A DNA stretch of 64,000 nucleotides from Pseudooceanicola nitratireducens (GTDB lineage Bacteria > Pseudomonadota > Alphaproteobacteria > Rhodobacterales > Rhodobacteraceae). Shown one piece after another: positions 8,438-17,457 of this stretch. The DNA is taken from NCBI RefSeq assembly GCF_900109195.1, contig NZ_FNZG01000003.1, positions 748,328 through 812,327 of the forward strand, written 5' to 3'. Under the pieces are notes generated by a model that saw nothing but the letters and a program-made list of their open reading frames with translations, had not been told where the DNA came from and made no database searches. Both the position numbers and the translations under genes were made by a program. Numbering within the stretch: position 1 is the stretch's first letter; each line of letters starts with the position of its first letter.

Positions 8438-9216
8438 CACTCCAACCCGGTCACATCGGGGGTTTCCCAGGCCAGATGCTGACCGCCATCAACGCAGATC
8501 AGCTGCCCCGTGACAGCCCGCGCCGTCAGCAGATATCGCAGCGCATCGCACATGTCCTGCGGATCGCTGCCACGGCCCAGAATCGTTGCGGCGCGCTGCC
8601 TTGCGAACTGGTCCTCATCCTGCCGTCCACCGCGCAATGTCGGCCCCGGCCCGATGGCGTTGACCCGGATGCGTGGCCCCAGGGCCTGGGCGCTGGTCTG
8701 CGTCAGATCCCAAAGCGCGGCGCGCGACAGGGTGTAGGTCATGAACTCGGGCGTCAGCTTGCGCACGCGCTGATCCAGCATGTTGATTATGACGCCCCGC
8801 GCGCGCGGCTCGCCCCCGTCATCCGTTTCCACATCAGGGCATTGCGCGGCGAACCTCTGGGTCAGCACGAAGGGCGCGCGCAGGTTCGCCTCCATGTGCT
8901 TGTCCCAGCTGGCGCGGCTGGCCGTGTCGAGCGTGTCGAATTCGAAAACCGAGGCATTGTTGACCAGGCAGTCCAGCGCGCCGCCCAGCCCCTGCCCCGC
9001 GCGGTCGACAAGGGTCTGCACCTGATTTTCCTGGGTCAGATCGGCCTGCACCGTCACGGCCTTGCGGCCCTTGGCGCGGATCAGACCTGCGACCTCTTCC
9101 GCCGCCTCGCGCGATCCGCCGTAATGCACCGCCACGTCCCAGCCCAGGTCTGCCAGTTCCAGCGCAAGGGCGCGTCCGATCCGTTTGGCGGCTCCGGTTA
9201 CCAGGGCGCGTGTCAT
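8437..9216 (-). CDS. SDR oxidoreductase, pteridine-reductase-like, with altered active site
   Basis: The 259-residue protein has a Rossmann fold with VTGAAKRIGRALA for cofactor binding and LVNNASVFE. The central region IINMLDQRV followed by TYTLSRAALWDLT resembles pteridine reductase 1, where an Asp and a Tyr-x3-Lys do catalysis. Here the Asp and Tyr are present, but the lysine position is an arginine (codon CGC). The protein also ends GPGPTLRGGRQ...CVDGGQHLAW, as in related reductases. A role in reducing dihydropterins or folates, FolM-like, is possible. With the Lys replaced, activity may be changed or lost. Genes of this type commonly sit before uvrC in this group. Confidence 0.8.
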   Translation of the reverse strand: MTRALVTGAAKRIGRALALELADLGWDVAVHYGGSREAAEEVAGLIRAKGRKAVTVQADLTQENQVQTLVDRAGQGLGGALDCLVNNASVFEFDTLDTASRASWDKHMEANLRAPFVLTQRFAAQCPDVETDDGGEPRARGVIINMLDQRVRKLTPEFMTYTLSRAALWDLTQTSAQALGPRIRVNAIGPGPTLRGGRQDEDQFARQRAATILGRGSDPQDMCDALRYLLTARAVTGQLICVDGGQHLAWETPDVTGLE

Positions 9217-9225
9217 GGGCTCTCC

Positions 9226-10197
9226 TTACATCAGCACCACGGTAACATAGCCCAGGTAGAGCGCGGTCAAGACCAGGCCCCAACGGCGGCCCAGATCGCG
9301 GCGGAACAGGACGAAGGGGGCCAGCACCAAAGCCGAGGCCAGCATGACCCACAGATCGAACTGAAGGAATTCGGGATCCACGGGGATCGTGCCGAACAGC
9401 GTCGTGACCCCGATGATGCCCAGCAGGTTGAACAGGTTCGACCCGATCACGTTGCCCATGGCCACATCCGCCTGCTTTCGCAGCGCCGCCATCACCGTCG
9501 TCGCCAGTTCGGGAAGCGAGGTGCCAAGCGCCACCAGCGTCAGCCCGATGACCGCGTCCGACACCCCGTAGGCCCGCGCGATGATCGAGGCATTGTCGAC
9601 CAGAAGATCCGCCCCCATAGGCAGGCCCACAAGGCCCAGCACCACATACAGCCCGATCTTCCACCAGGGCATGTCCGGGTCCGCGCCCTCCAGGTCCGAA
9701 ATCTCGTCAGCCTCCGGGGTGCAGTCCTTGCCCTCGGCCCCGTCAGCCATGTGACAGCGCGCTTCCCGGACCTGATCGCCCAGAACCACGGCCAGGCCGG
9801 CCAGAAGGATCAGGCCACTGACCCAGGTCAGCGGACCAAGGAAGGCCAAGCCGATAAAGCCGACCGTGGCCAGCAACATCATGTAATAGCTGCGTTTCGT
9901 ATCGATCCGACTGGTCTGCATCCGCGACAGGATCGCGGGAAGGCCCAGCACCAGCAGCACGTTGGCCGTATTCGACCCAACCACGTTGCCAAGCGCCAGT
10001 CCCGGCTTGCCTTCGTGGATGGCGCTGATCCCGATCAGCAGCTCGGGCGCGGATGTCCCGAAGGCCACGATGGTCAGGCTGACGATCAGGGCGGGTATGC
10101 CGATCCTCAGGCTCAGGTTCACGGCGCCGCGCACCAGCACGTCGCCCGCCAACAACAGGATGGCCAGGCCAAGCCCGGTCATGATCCATGGCATCAT
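9226..10197 (-). CDS. Calcium/sodium antiporter, CaCA family (YrbG-like)
   Basis: The 323-residue membrane protein has the two inverted alpha-repeats that form the ion site. The first is GTSAPELLIGISAI with GNVVGSNTANVLLVLG; the second is GTSLPELATTVMAAL with GNVIGSNLFNLLGIIG. A hydrophilic loop rich in Asp and Glu (about residues 150-175) separates the halves. It exchanges cations across the inner membrane, by family most likely Ca2+ for Na+. The ATG overlaps the stop of the upstream zinc-ribbon gene (ATGA), so it is the last gene of the sppA-zinc ribbon-antiporter unit. Confidence 0.9.
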   Translation of the reverse strand: MMPWIMTGLGLAILLLAGDVLVRGAVNLSLRIGIPALIVSLTIVAFGTSAPELLIGISAIHEGKPGLALGNVVGSNTANVLLVLGLPAILSRMQTSRIDTKRSYYMMLLATVGFIGLAFLGPLTWVSGLILLAGLAVVLGDQVREARCHMADGAEGKDCTPEADEISDLEGADPDMPWWKIGLYVVLGLVGLPMGADLLVDNASIIARAYGVSDAVIGLTLVALGTSLPELATTVMAALRKQADVAMGNVIGSNLFNLLGIIGVTTLFGTIPVDPEFLQFDLWVMLASALVLAPFVLFRRDLGRRWGLVLTALYLGYVTVVLM

Positions 10198-10388
10198 TTA
10201 TTGCCTCCGCAGGGGCAGGCCCCTTTGCCGATCTTGTACCGCCCGCAATGCGGGCATTTACGGCCAGACGCTTTTCTGAACTGGCCTGGTTTCGGCAGCT
10301 TCAGCTTGCCGAACATCGCCAACACACCCATGGCGACCAGGAATAAAGTGACGATCTTCAGGATCACGTCAGAGGCCAAGCCGGGCAT
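10194..10388 (-). CDS. Small membrane protein with C-terminal zinc ribbon
   Basis: From the ATG at 10388 it has 64 residues: one hydrophobic helix (VILKIVTLFLVAMGVLAMF), then a basic linker and a compact cysteine cluster, CPHCGRYKIGKGACPCGG. The four cysteines suit a zinc ribbon. The ATG lies 20 bases inside the end of sppA; a GTG at 10367, one base after the sppA stop, is an alternative start. It overlaps the antiporter start by ATGA. The function is unknown. Its place between a membrane protease and a cation antiporter suggests an envelope role. Confidence 0.75.
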   Translation of the reverse strand: MPGLASDVILKIVTLFLVAMGVLAMFGKLKLPKPGQFRKASGRKCPHCGRYKIGKGACPCGGNK

Positions 10389-11166
10389 AGGCCGCCCGTT
10401 CCTCGACCCCCTGCAGCGCATCCGACACGACCCGCGCCCCGAACCGCGACAGCAGCCCGCGTTTGGGCCCATAGCGGCGGAAACGCACCTTTTCACCGAA
10501 CTTGGCCTTCATCACCGGGACCAGGTGGCCGATCCCGTCGACCAGCCCCAGGGCCTGGGCCTTCTCGGCCAGCCAGAATTCACCGGTGAAGATATCCTCG
10601 GACTCTTGCAGTTTTCCGGCACGACGGTCTTTCACATGGTCAATGAAGGCCGCGTGAATATCGCCGAGCAAGGCCTTGAGTCTGGTGACGTCTTCCTCTT
10701 TCTCGGGCTGGAACGGGTCCAGCATCGACTTGGACTTTCCTGCGGTGTGCACCCGACGCTCAAGCCCCTGGCGCGACAGCAGCACATGCGCCCCAAAGCT
10801 GGCCGAGATGACGCCGATGGACCCGATGACCGACGAGCGGTCTGCATGGATCTCATCCGCCGCGCAGGCCAGCCAGTAGCCGCCCGAGGCCGCAGTATCT
10901 TCGACAAAGGCATAGACGGGCACGGATTTTTCATCCGCCAGCCGCCGGATCCGCGCCGCGATCAGCGAGGATTGCACCGGCGATCCGCCGGGCGAATTGA
11001 TCAGCAGGGCGACGGCCGCGGGTTTGCCCTTGCGAAAGGCGCGTTCAATGGCCGGGGCCAGCGCCTCATCCGACAGGGGCCCGCGCGGGCCGGACGAAAT
11101 CATTCCCTGCAGCCGGATCACGGCGACAAGGGGGGGACGTTTCCTGATACGTTGGATCATCTGCAT
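10369..11166 (-). CDS. S49 family peptidase (SppA/SohB-like)
   Basis: This is a membrane-associated serine protease with a Ser-Lys dyad. The nucleophile lies in DTAASGGYWLACAADE and the general-base lysine in GKSKSMLDPF. INSPGGSPVQSS and GSIGVISASFG are the other conserved stretches. From the ATG at 11166 it has 265 residues, as in short single-domain SppA36/SohB-type proteins, which cleave signal peptides or other membrane peptides. The N-terminus has little hydrophobic anchor. An upstream GTG at 11211 is possible, but I see no ribosome binding site that favours it. Confidence 0.88.
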   Translation of the reverse strand: MQMIQRIRKRPPLVAVIRLQGMISSGPRGPLSDEALAPAIERAFRKGKPAAVALLINSPGGSPVQSSLIAARIRRLADEKSVPVYAFVEDTAASGGYWLACAADEIHADRSSVIGSIGVISASFGAHVLLSRQGLERRVHTAGKSKSMLDPFQPEKEEDVTRLKALLGDIHAAFIDHVKDRRAGKLQESEDIFTGEFWLAEKAQALGLVDGIGHLVPVMKAKFGEKVRFRRYGPKRGLLSRFGARVVSDALQGVEERAAYARLGL

Positions 11167-11350
11167 GACAGCGATGTAGAGGCGATGCCCCCCGCCGACA
11201 AGGCGCGACACGGGTGCCTATGCAGATTCACATGCAGTTTGACGCGCAGTTTGACGCGCTAACACCGGCAATCGGCGCACCCGGGACCTGCGCCTCGGAT
11301 GCGCCGCCATCTTTCCAAGGGCGCGAAGGCCCCGACCGATCACGCCGGGG

Positions 11351-12112
11351 TCAGTCCCGCAGGCGCCAGCCGGTGCGGAAGATCCACCAGATGATCCCCA
11401 GGCACAGCGCGGTGAACCCGGAAATCGCCATAAGGCTGATCCCGATCGGCACATCCGCCAGCCCGAAGAACGCCCATCGGAACCCCGAGATCAGGTAGAC
11501 CACCGGGTTGAACAGGGTCACGGTCTGCCAGAAGGGCGGCAGCATCGAGATCGAATAGAACGACCCGCCAAGGAACACCAAGGGCGTCACGATCAGCAGC
11601 GGAACCAGCTGCAATTGTTCGAAATTCCCGGCCCAGAGCCCGATGATGAACCCCATCAGCGAAAAGGACACGCAGGTCAGCACCAGAAAGGCGATCATCG
11701 CCAGCGGGTTCTGGATCGTCAGATCCACGAATAGCGACGCGGTGCCCAGGATCACCACCCCGATGAACAGCGACTTGGTCGCCGCCGCGCCCACATAGCC
11801 CGCGACGATTTCCAGAAACGACACCGGGGCCGAGAGCAGTTCGTAGATCGTGCCGATGAACTTGGGAAAGTAGATCCCGAAGGACGCGTTCGAGATCGAC
11901 TGCATGATCACCGACAGCATGATCAGCCCCGGCACGATGAAGGCCCCATAGCTGACCCCTTCGACTTCCTGGATGCGGCTGCCGATGGCGGTGCCGAAGA
12001 CCACGAAATACAGCGACGTCGAAATCACCGGAGAGATGAAGCTTTGCAACAAGGTGCGGAAGAACCGCGTCATTTCATAGCGATAGATCGCCCAGACGGC
12101 CGTCAGTTTCAT
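11351..12112 (-). CDS. ABC-2 type transporter permease (YadH-like)
   Basis: The 253-residue protein has six hydrophobic helices and the ABC-2 pattern of an amphipathic N-terminal helix ([16 protein letters not shown]), then [15 protein letters not shown], and a late [19 protein letters not shown]. It pairs with the ATPase encoded just upstream, whose stop overlaps its start (ATGA). Together they form a simple ABC exporter. The substrate is unknown; YadGH-type exporters are usually assigned to lipids or drugs only by similarity. Confidence 0.88.
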   Translation of the reverse strand: MKLTAVWAIYRYEMTRFFRTLLQSFISPVISTSLYFVVFGTAIGSRIQEVEGVSYGAFIVPGLIMLSVIMQSISNASFGIYFPKFIGTIYELLSAPVSFLEIVAGYVGAAATKSLFIGVVILGTASLFVDLTIQNPLAMIAFLVLTCVSFSLMGFIIGLWAGNFEQLQLVPLLIVTPLVFLGGSFYSISMLPPFWQTVTLFNPVVYLISGFRWAFFGLADVPIGISLMAISGFTALCLGIIWWIFRTGWRLRD

Positions 12113-13038
12113 GCCGCACTCTCCTTCACCAGGCCCACGAAGATCTCTTCCAGCGACGATTGCCGGGTCGAGATGTCGCGCAGGCCGATGCCTGCCCCGC
12201 TCAGCGCCGACAGAAGCGCGGTGATCCCCGTGCGGTCCTGTTTCGTGTCATAGGTATAGACCAGCGCCGCCCCGTCCTGCGCCAGCGTCAGGTCGAACTC
12301 GGCCAGCCCGGCCGGCACGGACGCCAGCGGTTCGCGCAGCTCGATCGTCAGTTGTTTCTGGCCCATGCGGGCCATCAGGGCGGTTTTGTCCTCGACCAGC
12401 AGCAGCTTGCCACCGTTGATGACGCCGACCCGGTCCGCGATGGCCTCGGCCTCTTCGATGTAATGGGTGGTCAGGATCACGGTGACGCCGTCGCGCTTGA
12501 GATCGGCGACGATGTCCCACATGTCCTTGCGCAGCTCTACGTCGACGCCGGCGGTCGGTTCGTCCAGGAACAGCACCTTGGGATCGTGGCTTAGCGCCTT
12601 GGCGATCAGCACCCGGCGTTTCATCCCGCCCGACAGCTCTTTGGTTTTGCTGTCCTTCTTGTCCCACAGCGACAGGCGGCGCAGGATCTTTTCCAACGCC
12701 GCATCGTCGCGCGACTTGCCGAAAAGCCCGCGTGTCAGCCGCACGGTGTTCCAGACGGTTTCAAAAGGCTCCAGGTTGATTTCCTGCGGCACCAGCCCGA
12801 TCAGGCTGCGCGCCTGCCGGTACTGCGCCACGGTATCAAAGCCGCCCACGGTGACCGACCCGCTGCTGGGCATGGTGATGCCGCAGATGGTCGAGATCAG
12901 CGTCGTCTTGCCCGCGCCGTTCGGCCCGAGCAGCGCCAGGATCTCACCCTCTTCGATGTCCAGTGTCACGCCTTTCAGCGCTTCGAACCCACCCTTGTAG
13001 GTCTTTTTCAGATCATTGATCTGCAAGATCGGTGCCAT
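12109..13038 (-). CDS. ABC transporter ATP-binding protein (YadG-like)
   Basis: The 309-residue nucleotide-binding subunit has Walker [11 protein letters not shown]-loop [14 protein letters not shown], signature LSGGMKRR, Walker [13 protein letters not shown] and the switch His in [10 protein letters not shown]. After about residue 230 comes the extra C-terminal domain typical of ABC-2 exporter ATPases. It is the first gene of a two-gene unit with the permease at 11351-12112. Confidence 0.92.
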   Translation of the reverse strand: MAPILQINDLKKTYKGGFEALKGVTLDIEEGEILALLGPNGAGKTTLISTICGITMPSSGSVTVGGFDTVAQYRQARSLIGLVPQEINLEPFETVWNTVRLTRGLFGKSRDDAALEKILRRLSLWDKKDSKTKELSGGMKRRVLIAKALSHDPKVLFLDEPTAGVDVELRKDMWDIVADLKRDGVTVILTTHYIEEAEAIADRVGVINGGKLLLVEDKTALMARMGQKQLTIELREPLASVPAGLAEFDLTLAQDGAALVYTYDTKQDRTGITALLSALSGAGIGLRDISTRQSSLEEIFVGLVKESAA

Positions 13039-13219
13039 GACCCATCCTCCTGTTCGCAGGGCGACAACCTAGCCCCGCCCCCCGCGCCCGGCCAGTGCGG
13101 ATTTCGCCAGAGCACCTTGCAAAAACGCACAGAGCCGCGCGGACCAAGGGCCGAGACTGCGGAAACGTCTGATTGTGCAGGGGATGCCCGGCCAAGGCCA
13201 GGGTCAGGATCAGGGCAAC

Positions 13220-13243
13220 AAAAAACCGCCCCGAGGGGCGGTT
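13220..13243 (-). terminator. Intrinsic terminator of the tRNA-Arg gene
   Basis: On the minus strand a GC-rich stem (CCGCCC pairing with GGGCGG, loop CGAG) is followed directly by a run of T, about 12 bases after the tRNA 3' end. It is a standard intrinsic terminator. Confidence 0.85.
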
Positions 13244-13254
13244 CTTTGGTCAAG

Positions 13255-13331
13255 TGGCGGACCGAGGAGGATTCGAACCCCCGACCCCTTGATTCGTAGT
13301 CAAGTACTCTATCCAGCTGAGCTATCGGTCC
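13255..13331 (-). tRNA. tRNA-Arg (anticodon ACG)
   Basis: The minus-strand sequence folds as a cloverleaf: acceptor stem GGACCGA pairing with TCGGTCC, D-arm with AGCTCAGCTGGATAGAGT, anticodon stem CTTGA/TCAAG around loop CTACGAA (anticodon ACG), and the T-arm with GGTTCGAATCC. The CCA end is encoded (13255-13257). It reads CGU, CGC and CGA when A34 is converted to inosine. A terminator follows at 13220-13243. No integrase or attachment repeat is seen next to it. Confidence 0.95.
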
Positions 13332-13483
13332 GTAGGGCGTGCATTTAGACCCCACCCCGGGGGAGCGCAAGCAGAAACTTGCAAGAAAAGTGACAAAGTT
13401 TCGATGCGGGCGTTTGGCGGCATTTTGCGGGGCATATCGGGCGGGCATCTGGCGCGGTTGCGCACCAGCTGACGGGGCACGCA

Positions 13484-14884
13484 TCACTCGGCGGCCGGAT
13501 CCAGCGCGGCAAGGGTCTTGGGCAGGACAATGCGGAACCGAGTGCCCGTGGCGTCGGTCCGGTCCAGCATCAGGCGGCCGCCGTGGCCGCGGATCAGCTC
13601 GGCCGAGATGGCAAGGCCCAGGCCCGCGCCACCGCGCCGCGTGCCGCCGGTGAAGGGGGTGAACAGGTTCTCCTGCGCCTTGGGCGGCAGGCCGGGGCCG
13701 GTGTCGGTCACCTGGATGACCCAGCTGGCCTCGTCCTCTTCGGCGAAGACCGAAATCTCGCCCCCCTGCCCGGTCGCAAGAATCGCCTGCCGGGCGTTGC
13801 GCACCAGGTTCAGCAGAACACGGTGAAGCTGTTCGCTGTCCGCCCGCACCATCAGCGTGGCGGGGATGTCTTCCGAGAAGCTCAGGTCTGCGTCACCGAT
13901 CGCCAGCCGTTCACCGTCGATCACGTCGCCCACCAGTTCGGCCAGCGGCACCATGGCCAGGCGCGGCGCAGGTTCCTCGGCCCGGCCAAAGGCCAGCGTG
14001 CTTTCACATAGGTTCACCGCCCGCGTGATCGAGCCGACCAGCTTGGGAGCCAGGCGTTTCACGGTCGGATCCTCGGATTGCTCCAGCCGGTCGGTGAACA
14101 GCTGCGCCGAGGTCAGGATATTGCGCAGGTCATGGCTGATCTTGGCCACGGCCCCGCCCAATTGGGCCAGGCGTTCCTTTTGCTTCAATGCGCCGGTCAG
14201 CTCGGTCTCAAGCGCCTTCAGCGCCTGTTCCGCCTCGCGCAGTTCTGTCACCCCAGCGGAGGGTTCGATGATGCGACGGGTGTCCTCGGGCGCGGCGGCA
14301 TAGCTTTGCATCTGTTCGATGACCCGCTTGATCGGCCGCACCAGCAGCGCCCGCACCGCCAGGAACAGAAAGGCCGAAGTCAGCGCCGAGATCGCAAAGC
14401 TCAGCCACAGGATTCGCCAGCCATAGTCGATCATCGCCAGCCGCAATCCGGCCGTGGGCATCGTCACCTCGATCAGCAGACCGGCCTCGCGCACGGGGTT
14501 ACCGATCACCCGGATCACCCGCGGCTCGGGGTCCACCAGCCGCTGCAGCGCATCGCGCATCAGCGTCCAGGGGCCGGCGTCGCGCAGATCGAAGGTCTGG
14601 GTCACTTCCCCCGGCACGGGTGACGACAGGATCAGCTGCCGCGCCTCGTCACGGCGCAGCACGACGTTGTAAACCTCGGCATTGCTTAGAAGTTCTTCTT
14701 CCAGATCGGGGCTGATGAAGTCGCCCGTCAGCAGGGCCAGCGACGCGATCTGCGCCCGTTCCAGACGCGACAAAAGATAATCCTGCCGGAACCGCGCCAC
14801 CGAGGGCACGAAGATCATGACCTCGGCCAGCATCACGAAGAGCACCGTGAGGATCAGGAAACGTCCGGAAAGAGATCGCAGCAT
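13484..14884 (-). CDS. Membrane sensor histidine kinase, orphan
   Basis: The 466-residue kinase has a transmembrane helix at about 8-30, a periplasmic sensor region to about 155, a second helix at 157-180, a HAMP-like linker (VRPIKRVIEQMQSY), and the H-box KISHDLRN with His251. The ATPase domain has N-box NLVRNARQAI, G1 DTGPGLP and G2 GGAGLGLA. It should autophosphorylate His251 and pass the phosphate to a response regulator. No regulator gene lies beside it, so the partner is encoded elsewhere. The signal is unknown. Its upstream neighbour, the FAD oxidoreductase, ends 22 bases away, so co-transcription is possible. Confidence 0.9.
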   Translation of the reverse strand: MLRSLSGRFLILTVLFVMLAEVMIFVPSVARFRQDYLLSRLERAQIASLALLTGDFISPDLEEELLSNAEVYNVVLRRDEARQLILSSPVPGEVTQTFDLRDAGPWTLMRDALQRLVDPEPRVIRVIGNPVREAGLLIEVTMPTAGLRLAMIDYGWRILWLSFAISALTSAFLFLAVRALLVRPIKRVIEQMQSYAAAPEDTRRIIEPSAGVTELREAEQALKALETELTGALKQKERLAQLGGAVAKISHDLRNILTSAQLFTDRLEQSEDPTVKRLAPKLVGSITRAVNLCESTLAFGRAEEPAPRLAMVPLAELVGDVIDGERLAIGDADLSFSEDIPATLMVRADSEQLHRVLLNLVRNARQAILATGQGGEISVFAEEDEASWVIQVTDTGPGLPPKAQENLFTPFTGGTRRGGAGLGLAISAELIRGHGGRLMLDRTDATGTRFRIVLPKTLAALDPAAE

Positions 14885-14905
14885 TGTCAGTCCCGGTCCG
14901 CGGGT

Positions 14906-16339
14906 CTAGGGCACCAGACGCTGAACCGCCCGGGCCACCCGCTCAACCCACGGATTACCAAATAGTTTCTCCGAGAAATAGGTGCCAGTTACCGCTTTGC
15001 CCAGTTCCGCGACGGTCGGATAGGGCAGAACCATCCCAGAAAGCTTCGACAGACGGGTGCCTGCGGCCATCGCCTGCGCCCAGGGGGCCAGCATTTCCCC
15101 CGCATGAGCGGCCACGATCGTCACCCCGACAGGACGCCCGCGATGCAGGATCAGTTTCATCCACCCTTCGGTGGCGCGATCCGCCCGGGCACGGTCGTTC
15201 TCGGCCAGATCCTTTCGGATCACCTGAATTCTTTCATGGGCCTTGCGGGCCTCGACCTCGGTCAGGCCGATCTGCGCCAGTTCGGGCGCGCCATAGGTGA
15301 CGCGCGGAATCATCGCGTGATCCGCCTTGGCGGGAAGGCCCAGCACCGCCTGACGGATCACGAGACCCGCATGATAACCCGCCACATGGGTGAACGAGGG
15401 CGCATCCGCCACCACGTCGCCGATGGCATGGATCCGACGGTTCGACGTACGCAGCCGCGCGTCCACCGCGATGCCCTTGCGGTCATGTGCCACACCGGCG
15501 GCCTCAAGCCCCAGCCCTTCAACCGTCGCCGCCCGTCCGGTGGCGACCAGAAGATGCGACCCTTTGATCCTGTCGCCGTTCCTGTCGCCGTCCAGATCCA
15601 GCCAGGGGCCGTCTGGCCCCCGCCCCGCCGCCTGCACTGTCGCCCCTTCCCGCACGTTGACGCCTTCGCGCAGGAGCGCCTGGCGCAGCACACCCACAGC
15701 CTGCCCGTCCTCGCGGTTCAGGATGGTCCCGGCCTCGACCAGCGTGACCTGCGCCCCGAGACGGCGGAAAGCCTGCGCCAGTTCGACCCCGATCGGCCCA
15801 CCGCCCAGCACGATCAGATGCCGGGGCCGTTCGCGCAGGTCAAAGATCGTCTCGTTCGTCAGGTAACCTGCATCCTCCAGCCCCGGGATCGGCGGAATGG
15901 CCGGGCGCGATCCGGTGGCGATGACGAAACGACGGGCGGTCAGCCGGCGCCCCTCGACCTCCAACGCGTCAGGCCCGGTGAACCGCGCCATACCCCGAAT
16001 AACCGTGACGCCAAGGCCTTCGAACCTTTCCTGGCTGTCGTGCGGGGCGATCTGGGCGATCACATCTGCGACGTGCTCCATCACCTTGGGAAAATCGACC
16101 ACGGGTTCGACCGCTTCGATGCCAAAGACTTCGGCCTCGCGCATGGCCTGCGCCCGGGCGGCGGCGGCGATCAGCGCCTTGGACGGCACGCAGCCGGAGT
16201 TCAGGCAATCCCCGCCCATCGCGCGCGCTTCAATCAGAGCAACCCGCACCCCCATCTGCGCCGCGCCAGAGGCAACCGACAGCCCCGCAGCCCCCGCCCC
16301 GATGACGATCAGGTCGAAATGATCCGCGTTCTCTTTCAT
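14906..16339 (-). CDS. FAD-dependent pyridine nucleotide-disulfide oxidoreductase, non-classical
   Basis: The 477-residue flavoprotein has the FAD motif DLIVIGAGAAGLSVA, the redox disulfide GDCLNSGCVPSK (Cys45 and Cys50), the NAD(P)H motif IVLGGGPIGVELAQ and the second FAD motif IHAIGDV. The C-terminal dimer interface reads PYPTVAELGKAV where dihydrolipoyl dehydrogenases have His-Pro-Thr-x2-Glu; the catalytic His is a Tyr. It therefore probably does not use dihydrolipoamide. The start at 16339 is favoured by a good ribosome binding site (AAGGAG), which the upstream ATG at 16354 lacks. It follows a TVP38 gene, a pairing seen in other bacteria. Confidence 0.85.
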   Translation of the reverse strand: MKENADHFDLIVIGAGAAGLSVASGAAQMGVRVALIEARAMGGDCLNSGCVPSKALIAAAARAQAMREAEVFGIEAVEPVVDFPKVMEHVADVIAQIAPHDSQERFEGLGVTVIRGMARFTGPDALEVEGRRLTARRFVIATGSRPAIPPIPGLEDAGYLTNETIFDLRERPRHLIVLGGGPIGVELAQAFRRLGAQVTLVEAGTILNREDGQAVGVLRQALLREGVNVREGATVQAAGRGPDGPWLDLDGDRNGDRIKGSHLLVATGRAATVEGLGLEAAGVAHDRKGIAVDARLRTSNRRIHAIGDVVADAPSFTHVAGYHAGLVIRQAVLGLPAKADHAMIPRVTYGAPELAQIGLTEVEARKAHERIQVIRKDLAENDRARADRATEGWMKLILHRGRPVGVTIVAAHAGEMLAPWAQAMAAGTRLSKLSGMVLPYPTVAELGKAVTGTYFSEKLFGNPWVERVARAVQRLVP

Positions 16340-16350
16340 GTCGCTCTCCT

Positions 16351-17067
16351 TCATACCGGGGCCTTCCCGCGCAACAGGACCGGGATCAGCGACAGCGCCG
16401 CCAGCCCAAGCAGCGGCAGCAGGATATGCGGCTGGAAGATCACGCCAAGATCCGGGCGTCCGCCGTCCTCAAGCACGCGGCCCAGCCCGGCCCCGACCGA
16501 GGTATAGACCAATGCGCCGGGCAGGATGCCAAGCGCGGTCGAAATCGCAAAGCGGCCAAGCGGCACGTTCAGAAGCGCAGGCAAAAGGTTTGCCGCAAAG
16601 AAGGGAATGACAGGCACAAGCCGGATGAAGAACAACATCGACCATTGGTTTCGGTCCAGCCCCCGCTTGAACCGCGCCACGCGCCCTTCGCTGGCCTCAA
16701 GCCGCGCGGCGATGCCCCGGCCAAAGCCCGCACGCACCGCCAGAAAGATGCCGATCGCGCCCAGGGTCGCCCCGGCCACGTTCAGCGCCGTGCCCGGCCA
16801 AATGCCAAACAGGAACCCGCCCGTCAGTGTCGCGATCGTTGCCCCGGGCAGCGACAGCGCCACGATGCCCGTGTAGGCCAGCACCAGAAGAAGCCCGGTC
16901 AGGACCGGATGGGCAGCCCGATAGGATTGCAGCGCCTCGTGCCCGGATTGCAGGGCCTCGAACCCCAGCCGGTCGCCAAGGGCGACATAGGCCAGACCGG
17001 CGGCCAGGATCAGCAGGGCCAGCGGTCCGAAACGGCGCAACGGGGAGGGGCGGGTCTGGACAGTCAT
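16351..17067 (-). CDS. TVP38/TMEM64 family membrane protein
   Basis: The 238-residue protein has the VTT (SNARE-associated) domain: LSLPGATIATLTGGFLFG and later FFIRLVPVIPFFAANLL, with about five membrane helices. Proteins of the DedA/VTT superfamily are linked to lipid transport or scrambling and membrane homeostasis. The tighter role of the TVP38 branch is not settled. It precedes the FAD oxidoreductase with its stop inside the short gap before that gene's start, so the two are almost certainly co-transcribed. The ATG at 17067 is preferred to the adjacent TTG. Confidence 0.85.
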   Translation of the reverse strand: MTVQTRPSPLRRFGPLALLILAAGLAYVALGDRLGFEALQSGHEALQSYRAAHPVLTGLLLVLAYTGIVALSLPGATIATLTGGFLFGIWPGTALNVAGATLGAIGIFLAVRAGFGRGIAARLEASEGRVARFKRGLDRNQWSMLFFIRLVPVIPFFAANLLPALLNVPLGRFAISTALGILPGALVYTSVGAGLGRVLEDGGRPDLGVIFQPHILLPLLGLAALSLIPVLLRGKAPV

Positions 17068-17342
17068 CAAGCGGGCTTTGTGGTTGGTGCAGGATCCGCA
17101 AAGAATGGCCGCGATGGCGGCACGGGGGAAGCCCCCTCACGCGGCAGTGATGCGCTGTTATAAAGGCGCACTTTAGGCAGATGCCGGGACCAAGGGGCAC
17201 CGAAGCCCGCAATGCTCGACACAGCCGCCTGAACGACGCTAGACAGGCGGGCGAACGACAGACAAATGACCGGCCGGATCAGCCCCGCGCCACGCTTTGC
17301 ACCCGGGCACCGGGGAAATCGCGAAATTCCCGCTCTGCCCGT

Positions 17343-17371
17343 TTGACATAATCCCAACCCACCCCTATAGA
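17343..17371 (+). promoter_or_regulatory. Sigma-70-type promoter of rpmH
   Basis: TTGACA at 17343-17348 and TATAGA at 17366-17371 are separated by exactly 17 bases, a near-consensus promoter about 125 bases before the rpmH start. The rest of the 430-base gap 17068-17496 shows no gene. The last 40 bases are the rpmH leader, which has a decayed inverted copy at 22475-22553. Confidence 0.85.
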
Positions 17372-17457
17372 GCGGGCTTCGAACACCTGCGGACCGGCGG
17401 GCGATTCCCGCACACCCCGGCCCCGCGATCTGGACACCTTGCGCCCCGCTACGGCGC

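Noticed and set aside
8476..11262. A 928-codon plus-strand open frame
   Set aside because: It runs antisense to the SDR, antiporter, zinc-ribbon and S49 protease genes. Its His/Gln/Arg-rich composition is typical of shadow frames in GC-rich DNA; the minus-strand genes have clear family motifs.
13255..13331. tRNA-Arg as an integration site of a mobile element
   Set aside because: No integrase, phage gene or repeat of the tRNA 3' end is visible on either side; the neighbours are ordinary chromosomal genes.
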